A stretch of 30,933 nt of DNA from CAZGWE01 sp964529405 (GTDB taxonomy: Bacteria > Patescibacteriota > UBA1384 > XYA2-FULL-43-10 > 1-14-0-10-43-13): NCBI GenBank assembly GCA_964529405.1, contig CAZGWE010000012.1, forward strand, positions 1 through 30,933, given 5' to 3'. The notes beneath the pieces are model-generated. The model ran no database searches. It was not told the DNA's origin and saw only the letters and a program-made list of their open reading frames with translations. Below, piece after piece: positions 9,308 through 17,088 of this stretch (positions are counted from its first letter, which is position 1; each line of letters opens with the position of its first letter). Made by a program: the position numbers and the translations under genes.

Positions 9308-9412
9308 CTGTCATTTCGAGGAGTCATCGACGAGAAATCCCCATAATAGTGATTGCTTCAATTGAAATTACTATCATGGAGATTTCTCGCTTCAGAAAGC
9401 TCGAAATGACAG
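9308..9412. repeat. ~105-bp palindromic MITE-like element, intergenic copy
   Basis: The ends are CTGTCATTTCGA and TCGAAATGACAG, perfect complements. A second nested pair, GAGAAATCCCCATAATAGT and ACTATCATGGAGATTTCTC, makes one long hairpin. It lies between metG and the permease gene. It shares both the end and inner motifs with the copy inside ksgA (18324-18424). Confidence 0.8.
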
Positions 9413-9442
9413 AAAGGGAAAGTTATTGAAATGATACGGAGG

Positions 9443-10933
9443 TTAGGTTTCAATCCTTGGAAACAATGGTTCCGGTTGTAAAGTTTCCAGCTGTTGTTTC
9501 ATTCTCTCAGCAGTATCAGGCATAAAGGGCTTGATATAGTTAACGACATTGGCTAGATTGCTCAATGAATACCTTAGAACCTCCTTGAGTTTCTCTCTGT
9601 CGATCTTAGCCAATTCCCATGGCTTATTCTCGTTGATTGACTGGTTGGAAACTTTGATAAAATATTCCCAGATGTCTTGAAGAACTTCGTCGAATCGCAA
9701 TTTGATAATATTCTTATCATACTCCTGGTCAAACGATTCAACACCTTTTTTACCAGTCGATATCAGCTTATAAGCCTCAACATCATTCACGTCGATATTA
9801 TATTTGTTGATCATCACTAATGTTCGCTGCAGAAGATTACCCAAGCCATTAGCTAAATCTTCCTCATACCGTTTACTGATTTTCTCAATCGATATATCCC
9901 CATCCTCGCCGAAGGGAAATTCCCGCAGCAGGGCATAGCGCACCGCATCGGCGCCAAACTTTTTGACGACTTCGTTCGGATCGATGACATTGCCGACAGT
10001 CTTGCTCATCTTGGCCCCGTTGATAGTAAAAAAACCGTGGGCAAAAACCTTTTTTGGTACCTGCTCGCCGGTAGCGATTAACATGGCCGGCCAGATAACA
10101 GCGTGGAACCAAAGAATATCTTTAGCCATAAGATGTAAATCAGCCGGCCAAGTGGGGGATTCGTCGTTTGTTTGTTCGGCTGTTCGTCGTTCATTTCCGG
10201 ATTCGTAGATTTTTGTGGCTGTCCAATAATTCAGTAGCGCGTCAACCCAAACATAGATTGTCTGACTTTCGTCTCCGGGAAAAGGTATCCCCCATTCAAC
10301 GTTGGCGCGAGAGATACTGACATCTTCGAGACCCAATTTGATTTTGCTTACGATTTCNNNNNNNNNNNNGCGGCGTGATTCCGGTCCGATTTCCAGTTCG
10401 CCGCTCTCGATCTTCGATAGGAGTTTTTCCGGTATTTCCGGCTTCGATAATAAGAAAAAATAATTCTCTTCCGATTGGATTACGAGTTCGCGTTTGTGGT
10501 CCGGGCACTTGCCGTCAACTAATTCTTCCGTTTTATAGTATCGCTCGCACGAGATGCAATATAGACCTTCATATTTTCGCTTTTCAACAAAGCCGTTTTC
10601 AGCTAGTTTTTGAACAAATTCCTGCACTAGCTTCTCATGGCGTGGGTCTGTCGTTCGAAAAAACTCCGAATATTCAATATTTAAATTCTTCCAGACATCC
10701 TTAAAAACCGGCACCAGACCATCAACAAAATCCTTTGGTTCCTTGCCTGCTTTCTTAGCGGCTTCAGCAATTTTAGCCCCATGCTCATCAACCCCAGTCA
10801 AAAAAAAGACAGCATCACCTTTTGACCTGTGGTAACGGGCAAGAACATCTGCGGCAATGGTAGTGTAGGCGTGGCCGATGTGCGGCACGTCGTTGATGTA
10901 GTAGATGGGAGTTGTGATGTAATATTTTGACAT
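9443..10933 (-). CDS. metG: Methionyl-tRNA synthetase
   Basis: MetG charges tRNA-Met with methionine using ATP. Visible motifs are the N-terminal PIYYINDVPHIGHAYTT (HIGH box, residues 18-21), TGVDEHGAKI, a zinc knuckle with CISC and CPDH, the anticodon-side GAKMSKTVGN (a KMSKS variant with Thr) near 307, and WVDALLNYWTA. At ~496 residues it is a short form without the C-terminal tRNA-binding domain. Twelve N interrupt it at 10358-10369 in PESRR(gap)EIVSKI, where homologues usually need only about one residue. A loop near residue 244-256 (SGNERRTAEQTNDES) is coded by heptamer-like repeat. A good promoter lies right upstream. Confidence 0.95.
   Translation of the reverse strand: MSKYYITTPIYYINDVPHIGHAYTTIAADVLARYHRSKGDAVFFLTGVDEHGAKIAEAAKKAGKEPKDFVDGLVPVFKDVWKNLNIEYSEFFRTTDPRHEKLVQEFVQKLAENGFVEKRKYEGLYCISCERYYKTEELVDGKCPDHKRELVIQSEENYFFLLSKPEIPEKLLSKIESGELEIGPESRRXXXXEIVSKIKLGLEDVSISRANVEWGIPFPGDESQTIYVWVDALLNYWTATKIYESGNERRTAEQTNDESPTWPADLHLMAKDILWFHAVIWPAMLIATGEQVPKKVFAHGFFTINGAKMSKTVGNVIDPNEVVKKFGADAVRYALLREFPFGEDGDISIEKISKRYEEDLANGLGNLLQRTLVMINKYNIDVNDVEAYKLISTGKKGVESFDQEYDKNIIKLRFDEVLQDIWEYFIKVSNQSINENKPWELAKIDREKLKEVLRYSLSNLANVVNYIKPFMPDTAERMKQQLETLQPEPLFPRIET
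10161..10207. repeat. Heptamer-like repeat inside metG
   Basis: + strand units resemble CGTCGTT, TGTTTGT, TCGGCTG, TTCGTCG, TTCATTT. This is the same kind of sequence as the spacer at 8366-8442. It codes for the charged loop ERRTAEQTNDES before WPADLHLMAKD. Confidence 0.5.
10358..10369. other. Assembly gap (12 N) within metG
   Basis: Twelve N keep the frame. The conserved family sequence suggests that about three bases (one residue) are truly missing. Confidence 0.9.
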
Positions 10934-10947
10934 TTTGATTTAGTCCC

Positions 10948-10976
10948 ATAATACCAAATTGGCTTCAGCAGAACAA
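10948..10976 (-). promoter_or_regulatory. Promoter for metG
   Basis: On the minus strand TTGTTC (10971-10976) is followed by 17 nt and TATTAT (10948-10953). The expected start lies about 10 nt upstream of the metG ATG, which gives a very short leader. Confidence 0.55.
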
Positions 10977-11078
10977 GAAAGAGGGAGGTTTGGTTGTGCC
11001 CATGCTGCCCGAAATGGGAACAGAACCAAACTTCCGCGGTTGAGACAAGGACTTCCACCTCTCGCCTCTCCCCCTCTT
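10975..11078 (-). ncRNA. Candidate ~100-nt structured RNA upstream of metG
   Basis: The 5' end AAGAGGG pairs with CCCTCTT at the 3' end. Inside are a small hairpin (GAGAGG..CCTTGTCTC) and a long one (GTTTGGTT..AACCAAAC, continued by CCCAT..ATGGG). This is a three-way-junction layout. A promoter-like pair precedes it, and metG has its own promoter after it, so it looks like a separate RNA rather than a metG leader. It does not match the conserved SRP loop, T-box or RNase P sequences I know. The strand choice rests only on the promoter. Confidence 0.4.
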
Positions 11079-11084
11079 GAATAA

Positions 11085-11113
11085 CTTATATCACAATTAA
11101 ACGCCAAAACAAA
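11085..11113 (-). promoter_or_regulatory. Promoter-like pair before the structured RNA
   Basis: TTTGTT (11108-11113), 17-nt spacer, TATAAG (11085-11090) on the minus strand. The predicted start is at about 11078, exactly where the pairing 5' arm begins. Confidence 0.4.
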
Positions 11114-11177
11114 GCCGCAAACATACGGATTTCGGCGCAAACTTTAACTTGAGCCGGTTTATATCTATTGCCGGATA

Positions 11178-11798
11178 TTATTCGTTTTTTAAGTGTTTGA
11201 GATGCCGCCAAACATAGAGAACAATGAAAATAATAATTAAAGCGGTGACCAGCAGGTCAAAGTTATGTAATTTCTCCCGAATCAACTCCCAGTTATTACC
11301 CATCTTGACCCCGGCATAAGTTAAGACAGCGCACCAGGGCAGAGCGCCGAGAAAGGTATAGATTGAGAATTTCTTAATGTCCATCTCGGCAATACCAGCC
11401 GGAAAAGAGATATAAGTTCGGACAATCGGCAGCATCCGGCCAAAAAAGGCGGCAGCGTTGCCGTAACTTTTAAACCACCGGTCAGCTAAATCTAGATCGT
11501 GTTTTGAGATCAATATATATCTACCGTACTTTTCGATCAGCGGCCGGCCGCCTTTATAGCCGATCCAATAAGCCAAAAGTGACCCCGCCAGATTGCCAAA
11601 GGCACCGATAATCGTCACTACCCAAAAATTCATCCGGCCGTCAGCCACCAAAAAACCGGAAAAGGGCATAATCACTTCGGAGGGCATCGGAATGCCGGCC
11701 GATTCAACCAGCATTAATAAAAATATGCCGGCGTGGCCGATTGAACCGATCGTGTGAACAATAAAGTTGGCTAAAATATCGATTATATTAGTTACCAT
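11178..11798 (-). CDS. DedA family membrane protein
   Basis: DedA/VTT-domain proteins are membrane proteins linked to lipid flipping (undecaprenyl phosphate or phospholipid) and envelope homeostasis. The protein has ~206 residues. Family signatures are ESAGIPMPSEVIMPFSGFL, the glycine-rich GAFGNLAGSLLAYWIGYKGG, and FFGRMLPIVRTYISFPAGIAEM (conserved FxGRxxPxxR and PAG). Several hydrophobic helices follow, with a basic C-terminus. The start is ATG 11798 because GGAGG sits 5 nt upstream; an in-frame upstream codon at 11816 has no such signal. It overlaps the rsmI end by 11 nt, so the two are probably translationally coupled. Confidence 0.9.
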   Translation of the reverse strand: MVTNIIDILANFIVHTIGSIGHAGIFLLMLVESAGIPMPSEVIMPFSGFLVADGRMNFWVVTIIGAFGNLAGSLLAYWIGYKGGRPLIEKYGRYILISKHDLDLADRWFKSYGNAAAFFGRMLPIVRTYISFPAGIAEMDIKKFSIYTFLGALPWCAVLTYAGVKMGNNWELIREKLHNFDLLVTALIIIFIVLYVWRHLKHLKNE

Positions 11799-12495
11799 TT
11801 TTTCCTCCGTTAACAATCAACACAATTTCCCCCTTCAATTTATGGTTTTTGAGATCGTTGATTACTTCGTCAATCTTTCCGCCCCAGTATTCTTCGAACA
11901 TTTTAGTAATCTCGCGGGCGATGAAGACTTCCGTGTTATCGCCAAGATAGGTTGTAATGTCATTTAATGTTCGCTCAATGCGCATCGCCGATTCATAAAT
12001 GACAATCGGTACATCGAGCTTTGATATTTTCTTAAGTTCCGTCTGCCTGCCCTTCTTCTTGGGTAAAAAACCCTCAAAGTAAAAGGATTTTTCAATCATA
12101 CCCGAGACGGAGGCAGCAGCAGTCAAAGCTGATGGGCCAGGGATGGGCACTATCGTAATTCGTAAGTCGTAATTCGTAATTCGGCCAATCAGGGCCTGTC
12201 CTGGATCAGAGATACCCGGGGTTCCGGCATCAGAGACCAAAGCAATGTTTTTGCCGGCTTTTAATTGGTCAATAATAAAATCGATCTTTGGCAGCTTGGA
12301 ATGTTGAAAGTATGAAACAGTATGAGTTTTTATGTCAAAATGGTCGAGCAGTTTTCTTGTTACCCGAGTGTCCTCGCAGGCGATCAGATCAACCTCTTTC
12401 AACACCCGAATAGCCCGAAGCGTCATATCCTCGAGATTGCCAATCGGCGTGGCGACGATGTAAAGAGTCCCGATTTTTTGCTTGTTGTTTTCCAT
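11788..12495 (-). CDS. rsmI: 16S rRNA (cytidine-2'-O)-methyltransferase RsmI
   Basis: RsmI methylates the 2'-O of C1402 in 16S rRNA using SAM. Signatures of the tetrapyrrole-methylase fold are GTLYIVATPIGNLEDMTLRA at the N-terminus, IACEDTRVTRKLL, VSDAGTPGISDPG, VPIPGPSALTAAASVSG and FEGFLPKKKGRQ. The start is placed at ATG 12495 (MENNKQK); GTG 12516 would add seven residues not found in the family. The sequence GRITNYDLRIT, just before VPIPGPSA, is coded by four copies of a 7-bp repeat and is absent from ordinary RsmI. It lies 36 nt after the upstream membrane-protein gene. Confidence 0.94.
   Translation of the reverse strand: MENNKQKIGTLYIVATPIGNLEDMTLRAIRVLKEVDLIACEDTRVTRKLLDHFDIKTHTVSYFQHSKLPKIDFIIDQLKAGKNIALVSDAGTPGISDPGQALIGRITNYDLRITIVPIPGPSALTAAASVSGMIEKSFYFEGFLPKKKGRQTELKKISKLDVPIVIYESAMRIERTLNDITTYLGDNTEVFIAREITKMFEEYWGGKIDEVINDLKNHKLKGEIVLIVNGGKNGN
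12154..12181. repeat. Four tandem heptamers inside rsmI
   Basis: The register is exact: CGTAATT, CGTAAGT, CGTAATT, CGTAATT. They code for the inserted loop TNYDLRIT in RsmI. Confidence 0.85.
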
Positions 12496-12531
12496 GTCAA
12501 ACCAGTAATATATCACAAACAGCGCTAAAAG

Positions 12532-13530
12532 TCACTCTTTCTGCCCGATTGACAAGCGATGCAGCAAGATAAGCCCGATCACTGCAGGCAGCCAGAGATT
12601 CAAACCGCGGAAAATCAATATCACCGCAGCTGAAACGGCGCCAGGAATTCCAAGCGAAGTTAAGACAAGAGCCCCAACGCCCTCGACTACCCCAATGCCC
12701 TGTGGTGTTGGAGCCAGCACCCAAAAAAGTATGATGGTTGCATACCCTATCACAACTAAACCCAATGACACATTCTGGTAGAAGGCCAAAAAGATAACAT
12801 ACAATGAGATAATATTAACAGTATGAAGCAATATCCCGGAAATAACCGCCGACACCATATGAGACGAGCGCAGATCTACGGCGTTGCTTCCGATAATAAA
12901 TTCTTGTCCGTGCACATCCGCCCAGTTATCTGCAAGCGGTTTGTAACGGAATCGAACCGATATCCTGTTAATTACTTTTTGCAGCCAAAACAGGATTTTT
13001 ATCAAAATGTTCGAATAATAACGCGCCAGAATGATAATTAACGACAAAAAAGCGATCAAAAGAATAAACAAAAACAGGGCAATAAATTCATAACGGGCCA
13101 CTTTGCCGATTGTAAAAAGATAGTAATAAGCGACTGACAGTATAACAAGAAAAACAGAATAATTTATTATCCAGGCAAGTATTATTCCAACGATAGTTTT
13201 GCCGACAGAGCGTTTACTGCGCTTGGCCTGGCTGATAAAAAGGGCGACACCGGCAGTACCGGCCGTCGGAGCCAGAACATTAATAAAAGCCGAACCCATC
13301 ACCATCGGTACAATGTGGCGAAACCTGTTTTCAATGCCGGCTACCGACAAAGCCGACTTATAAAGGTTGGAAGAAATGGCAAAAAAGAGCATTTGCGAAG
13401 CCAGAGCAATCAATACCCACTGCCATTTGCCTCCGGCTAAAATTTCAAAAAAGAGCTCGATCTCGGTCAACCGGCTAAAAATGAACCAAAAAAAAGAAAG
13501 ACCCAAAATCAGGTAAATTAAACGACGCAT
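12532..13530 (-). CDS. Flippase-like (LPG synthase TM / UPF0104) integral membrane protein
   Basis: The 332 residues form about eight membrane helices. The layout and the motifs MGSAFINVLAPTAGTAGVALF and LAPTPQGIGVVEGVGALVL fit the lysylphosphatidylglycerol-synthetase transmembrane/UPF0104 family. Members are thought to move lipids or lipid-linked sugars across the membrane. The catalytic aminoacyl-transfer domain of MprF is absent. It lies 30 nt after the NRAMP-like gene and 36 nt before rsmI, all on the same strand, so they may be co-transcribed. Substrate unknown. Confidence 0.8.
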   Translation of the reverse strand: MRRLIYLILGLSFFWFIFSRLTEIELFFEILAGGKWQWVLIALASQMLFFAISSNLYKSALSVAGIENRFRHIVPMVMGSAFINVLAPTAGTAGVALFISQAKRSKRSVGKTIVGIILAWIINYSVFLVILSVAYYYLFTIGKVARYEFIALFLFILLIAFLSLIIILARYYSNILIKILFWLQKVINRISVRFRYKPLADNWADVHGQEFIIGSNAVDLRSSHMVSAVISGILLHTVNIISLYVIFLAFYQNVSLGLVVIGYATIILFWVLAPTPQGIGVVEGVGALVLTSLGIPGAVSAAVILIFRGLNLWLPAVIGLILLHRLSIGQKE

Positions 13531-13560
13531 AAAATAATGCTATTAAGTTTAAAAGCAGAA

Positions 13561-15021
13561 TCAAAGAATAAAAGTCAAGATAACAGCGGCAGCCATAGAA
13601 ACGACCCCAGACCAACCAAAAAAGCTGACCCATTTGGGATGAGTTTCGCTTCCCATTATCTTTTTGTCGTTGCCAACTACCATAATGACAATCATTAAGG
13701 GAACAGCAATAGCCCCGTTTAGAAAAGCGGCGTAATAGAGAGCGATCATCGGGTTAATGCCGATAAAATTCAAACCCAAACCAAAAATAACCGATAAAGC
13801 GATAATAATATAGAAGGCCTTGGCTTTACTAAATGGCTTTTCCAGTCCCTCTTCCCAATTCATCAGTTCAGCTAAAGCGTACGCGCCTGATCCGGCCAAA
13901 ATGGGAACAGCTAATAGTCCGGTGCCAATGATACCGGCGGCAAATAGGAAATAAGCATATTGACCCGCCAATGGACGCAATGCCTCTGCGGCTTGTTCAG
14001 CCGATTCGATATCCGTGATACCATTTTTAAAGAGAACCGAAGCGGTCGTTAAGATAATAAAAAAGGCGACCAAGTTAGAGAGAATCATACCTGTCTTAAC
14101 ATCAGTCCGCATCCGGGCAATACGTTGGCTTCTTTTATAAGGCGTCAGTCTAATATTGCCATCGCCAAATTCCAATTTATTCTCTTCCACTTCTTCCGAT
14201 GTCTGCCAAAAGAAAAGATAGGGCGTGATAGTCGTACCCAAGAAAGCGACTATGGCAAAGACAAACTCTTTTTCTAGCCGTGCCTCCGGTCGGAATGTCG
14301 ATCTGATAACTTCGAACCAATCAGGATGGATTATTATGCCGGTCACGATATAACCTAAAATAAAGATCGTCAGCCATTTTAGAACTTTGACATAGGAGTG
14401 ATATGGCACAAATATTTCAAGCAGGACCACAACTGCCGCAAACACGACAGCGGCGGCGACAAAGTTGACATCAATCAGTAAGCGCAATGAAGCGGCCATC
14501 GCCCCGATGTCGGCACCGATATTAGCCACATTGGCGACAATCAATAATAGAACTGCAACCATCACAATATTTTTTTTGTAGTGGCGCTGCAGGACACCTG
14601 ATAGACCCTGATTAGTAACAATACCGATTCTGGCGCAAGCTTCTTGGATTGCTAACATCAGAGGCGTTGTCCAGAGGGTCATCCAAAGTAGAGCAAAACC
14701 GAACTTCGCTCCGACGGCAGAGTAAGTGGCAATACCGGAAGGGTCGTCATCCGAGGCGCCCGTTATGAGCCCTGGCCCAAGAGACCGGCTAAAGAGTTTT
14801 AGCTTCTTCCAGGGGTTTTTTAGGATTTCCTCGGCTTGTTCGATGCTCTCGCCGGTAAACCGCAACGTGCCGTCGACTGCCACAAAGGCTTCGACAATCC
14901 CCCACACCGCCAATTTCCGGGCTAATATTAAAGGGATGCCCAATTCCCGCCGGAATTCGGAGACGGTGAGCAGTTTTTTATCTTCGATCCCGGTACCAAA
15001 TTGTCCCTCTCCTGGTTTCAT
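13561..15021 (-). CDS. NRAMP-family divalent metal transporter with an N-terminal extension
   Basis: The 486 residues have ~11 membrane helices. Residues 1-70 are a soluble extension (LTVSEFRRELGIPLILARKLAVWGIV) that reads like a small helix-turn-helix-type segment. Helix 1 has GPGLITGASDDDPSGIATYS (DPSG near 92-95) where classical NRAMP has DPGN. Helix 6 has GTTITPYLFFWQTSEEVEE where classical proteins have a Met-Pro-His. Loss of the Asn and the Met, which bind soft transition metals, suggests a different ion such as Mg2+ (inference). Shine-Dalgarno AAGGAA lies in the 3' end of the preceding hepT; the stop and this ATG are one base apart, suggesting coupling. Confidence 0.85.
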   Translation of the reverse strand: MKPGEGQFGTGIEDKKLLTVSEFRRELGIPLILARKLAVWGIVEAFVAVDGTLRFTGESIEQAEEILKNPWKKLKLFSRSLGPGLITGASDDDPSGIATYSAVGAKFGFALLWMTLWTTPLMLAIQEACARIGIVTNQGLSGVLQRHYKKNIVMVAVLLLIVANVANIGADIGAMAASLRLLIDVNFVAAAVVFAAVVVLLEIFVPYHSYVKVLKWLTIFILGYIVTGIIIHPDWFEVIRSTFRPEARLEKEFVFAIVAFLGTTITPYLFFWQTSEEVEENKLEFGDGNIRLTPYKRSQRIARMRTDVKTGMILSNLVAFFIILTTASVLFKNGITDIESAEQAAEALRPLAGQYAYFLFAAGIIGTGLLAVPILAGSGAYALAELMNWEEGLEKPFSKAKAFYIIIALSVIFGLGLNFIGINPMIALYYAAFLNGAIAVPLMIVIMVVGNDKKIMGSETHPKWVSFFGWSGVVSMAAAVILTFIL

Positions 15022-15022
15022 T

Positions 15023-15366
15023 TTAGAGTTCCTTCAGTATCTTGGCGATTTGTTTTTTCAAAATTGGTAAATCTTTTCGGGCGGTATCCCAAATTCGGTT
15101 AAGATCAACTTCGGAGTAGCCATGGATCATTCTATTGCGCATACTAATTATTTCATGCCAAATAATTTCGTCATGGCCATCTTTAAGACCGGCCGAAATA
15201 TGGTTTGCCGCTTCGCCGATTATTTCAAACTGCCAAATAACCGTGCATTGTAGAGGATAGTCTCTTAAAAGTGCTGCTTGGTCGCTTCCTTTAAGTAAAA
15301 TTCGACACGATCGATGGCTTCTTTAATATCGGATAGCCGGATGTCATCTTTTCTTTCTGCGGTCAT
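15023..15366 (-). pseudogene. hepT: HepT-type toxin, frameshifted
   Basis: The first 35 codons from ATG 15366 read MTAERKDDIRLSDIKEAIDRVEFYLKEAT.. and then stop. The HepT sequence resumes in another frame (LKGSDQAALLRDYP...) and runs to 15023, including the RNase signature RNRMIHGY (RX4HXY). One missing base in an A-run (CTTTAA on the + strand, about 15288-15295) accounts for the break. HepT is a HEPN RNase toxin neutralised by the MNT nucleotidyltransferase. Its start overlaps the mntA end by 23 nt. The shift may be real decay, slippage at the A-run, or an assembly error. Confidence 0.85.
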
Positions 15367-15658
15367 AAAGTACTTTCATTGTTTTAAAAACTTCGTCCCG
15401 CATTAAATGATGCAGGCCGCCCATTGTGACAAAATCTACATTGGGTCCCAGAATCTGTTTAACCTTTTCCTCGATACGAAAAAGTTTAAAATATCCAACT
15501 ACTGCATTCGGGTCGAATTCCACTAAAATATCATAATCGCTATCCGGCCGGGCCGTACCTTTCGCCCGGGAACCAAAAATAGCGGCAAAAATAACATGAT
15601 TTCTGCGCAAAGTCTCAATCAATTCTTTCTTTTTAGGAAAATCTATCGCTGTCTCCAT
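15344..15658 (-). CDS. mntA: MntA-type minimal nucleotidyltransferase antitoxin
   Basis: A 104-residue MNT-fold protein. The active-site signature GSRAKGTARPDSDYD (GSX10DXD) sits near residues 30-44, and a third acidic residue in NVDFVTMGG follows. Known MntA antitoxins add AMP to a Tyr of the HepT toxin. It is paired with the overlapping downstream hepT, which is frameshifted. If the toxin is dead, this gene may be a leftover or may guard against other HepT copies such as that at 19467. Confidence 0.88.
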   Translation of the reverse strand: METAIDFPKKKELIETLRRNHVIFAAIFGSRAKGTARPDSDYDILVEFDPNAVVGYFKLFRIEEKVKQILGPNVDFVTMGGLHHLMRDEVFKTMKVLYDRRKKR

Positions 15659-15724
15659 ACCGCCATTTTACTTAACCCGTTCGAATTTGTCCAGTTTCGA
15701 GAAAAACGAAGCTGTTCAGCAGAC

Positions 15725-16480
15725 TTACATTGCGTTAAAAGATATAATCGCCTTGTGTGTCTTTTCCAACACTTGTCTAATTTTGTCGGCGTTGCCATGT
15801 TGCAGCAACCCGAGATACGACTGGCGGGTTGCCTCGCTGAATTCAGCCTCTATCTTGCGATAAATCCGCCATTTCGTGCTAGTTCTCAAGACTCGGTGGT
15901 CGGGAAAGTGGACCCAGCCCAGGAAATCAATACCAGAGGCGAGAGTCTTTATGCAAACCTTGTCCGGGTGCAGCATTAGTTTTAATTTTTCCGATAGAAA
16001 CTGCCCGATTTTAGGCAAGATGTTTTCCAGATACTGCCTATCACTTGAAAGTACGACAAAATCATCAGCATAACGAATGTAATATCCGGCCTTTAATTTA
16101 TGCTTTACAAACTGGTCAAACTCGTTCATGTATACATTAACCAGGAGCTGGCTTGTCAAATTGCCGAGAGGCAGGCCGGCACCGTCTCGAGTTGAAAAAC
16201 TATCAACCACATTGACTAGCAAACTGCTAATATCCTGGTCGGGAATCGATTTTTTAAGTATAGTAATCAAAACGCCGTGATCGATATTAGCAAAAAATTT
16301 GCGGATATCGCACTTTAAAACCCAGGTGGTTCGAGTATTGTTTCGTGAAACCTTCCGGCCAAAATATCTGAAGCGGTTCATTGCCCGATGCGTGCCTTTG
16401 CTGTTCCGGCAAGAATACGAGTCGTAAATAAACTTACGATTAAAATATGGGTACAAAATTCGATAAATGGCATGGTGTAC
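15725..16480 (-). pseudogene. DGR-type reverse transcriptase, 5'-truncated
   Basis: Reverse transcriptase core: CDIRKFFANIDH (motif A), GLPLGNLTSQLLVNVYMN (motif 4 as LGxxxSQ, typical of diversity-generating retroelements rather than group II introns), YIRYADDFVVLS (catalytic YADD near 128) and the C-terminal SYLGLLQHGNADKIRQVL. In the RT frame homology extends upstream through VHHAIYRILYPYFNRKF to 16480, where a TAA interrupts it. The N-terminal ~60-100 residues of a normal RT are missing. A TTG at 16456 could still start a 243-residue protein. No room for a template repeat exists downstream (67 bp to mntA). Probably an inactive remnant. Confidence 0.8.
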
Positions 16481-16955
16481 TTAGCACGGCATTTTCCTCT
16501 TGAAATTGGTCGTCATATGTTTTTTCGACTAGAGGCTCCAGACCGACAAATGTCTCCTCTACCCATTGATTGACAGCACAATCTTCAATAACATTGTGCA
16601 TATAGCCGAAACCGATTTGCGAGTAAAGTTCGTCGATTTTTTCTCTGGTAAGTCCTAACTGGCGGGGACCGAGAGTCATCGCCCGATGGGCGCTCTCGTG
16701 AGCAACGACAAATTTGGCCAGCTCCGGTTCTTTTGCAATGTGTTCCGGATCGAGAGTAATGGAAACGGTTTCGGGATCAAAAAAACTGCCCTCGCCCGAC
16801 TTGCCGATTTCAACTTTCATGCCGAAATCGCCGCCGATTCTTTGAGCAATGATACGAAGCTCATCTAATCCAACTGGTTCCTGTGTTGCTTCATTATTGC
16901 TAAACGCTTCTCCATTGCCGGTAGTCGCAAATTGTCCGTATCTTGATTCGTCCAT
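16440..16955 (-). pseudogene. HExxH metallopeptidase-like protein, 3'-truncated
   Basis: The 171-residue frame carries FVVAHESAHRAM (HExxH zinc motif, near 84-95) and HNVIEDCAVNQW (likely third-ligand Glu/Asp segment, near 120-130). This pattern occurs in large cytosolic zinc peptidase-like proteins of several bacteria (family memory, not verified). About 14 residues before the stop the sequence turns into out-of-frame reverse-transcriptase code, at about 16484-16490. So the gene has lost its C-terminus through a fusion or deletion with the RT gene. The start is ATG 16955. It may be dead or make a short peptidase-like protein. Confidence 0.6.
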
Positions 16956-16973
16956 TTGTTTAAATTGATTAGA

Positions 16974-17015
16974 TTAATTAAAAATTTTCTTACACAGTTC
17001 CTGCCACTTTTTTCC
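16974..17015 (-). pseudogene. Possible ksgA 3'-end fragment
   Basis: The minus-strand frame reads GKKWQELCKKIFN then stop. The intact KsgA has VEKWGELCLAID near its C-terminus. The DNA shares GTGG..GGAACTGTGT. It is short (14 codons), but lies on the same strand and in the right order relative to the 5' fragment at 19263-19361. Confidence 0.45.
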
Positions 17016-17052
17016 TCTGCTTCATTACTCTGAATCAGAAAAAATCGTCCTA

Positions 17053-17082
17053 TTGACTTTTCTTGTTCATATTTGATATGAT
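17053..17082 (+). promoter_or_regulatory. Strong sigma70-type promoter for the small RNA
   Basis: TTGACT (17053-17058), 18-nt spacer, TATGAT (17077-17082). The expected start is at about 17089. Every neighbouring gene is on the other strand. Confidence 0.75.
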
Positions 17083-17088
17083 CTAGAC

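Noticed and set aside
10975..11078. T-box leader for metG, prompted by ACCGCGG
   Set aside because: The full T-box sequence and a specifier stem are absent, the element is too short, and metG has a separate promoter downstream of it.
15725..16480. Group II intron maturase
   Set aside because: There is no maturase X or HNH domain and no intron RNA folds nearby, and motif 4 is LGxxxSQ, the DGR form.
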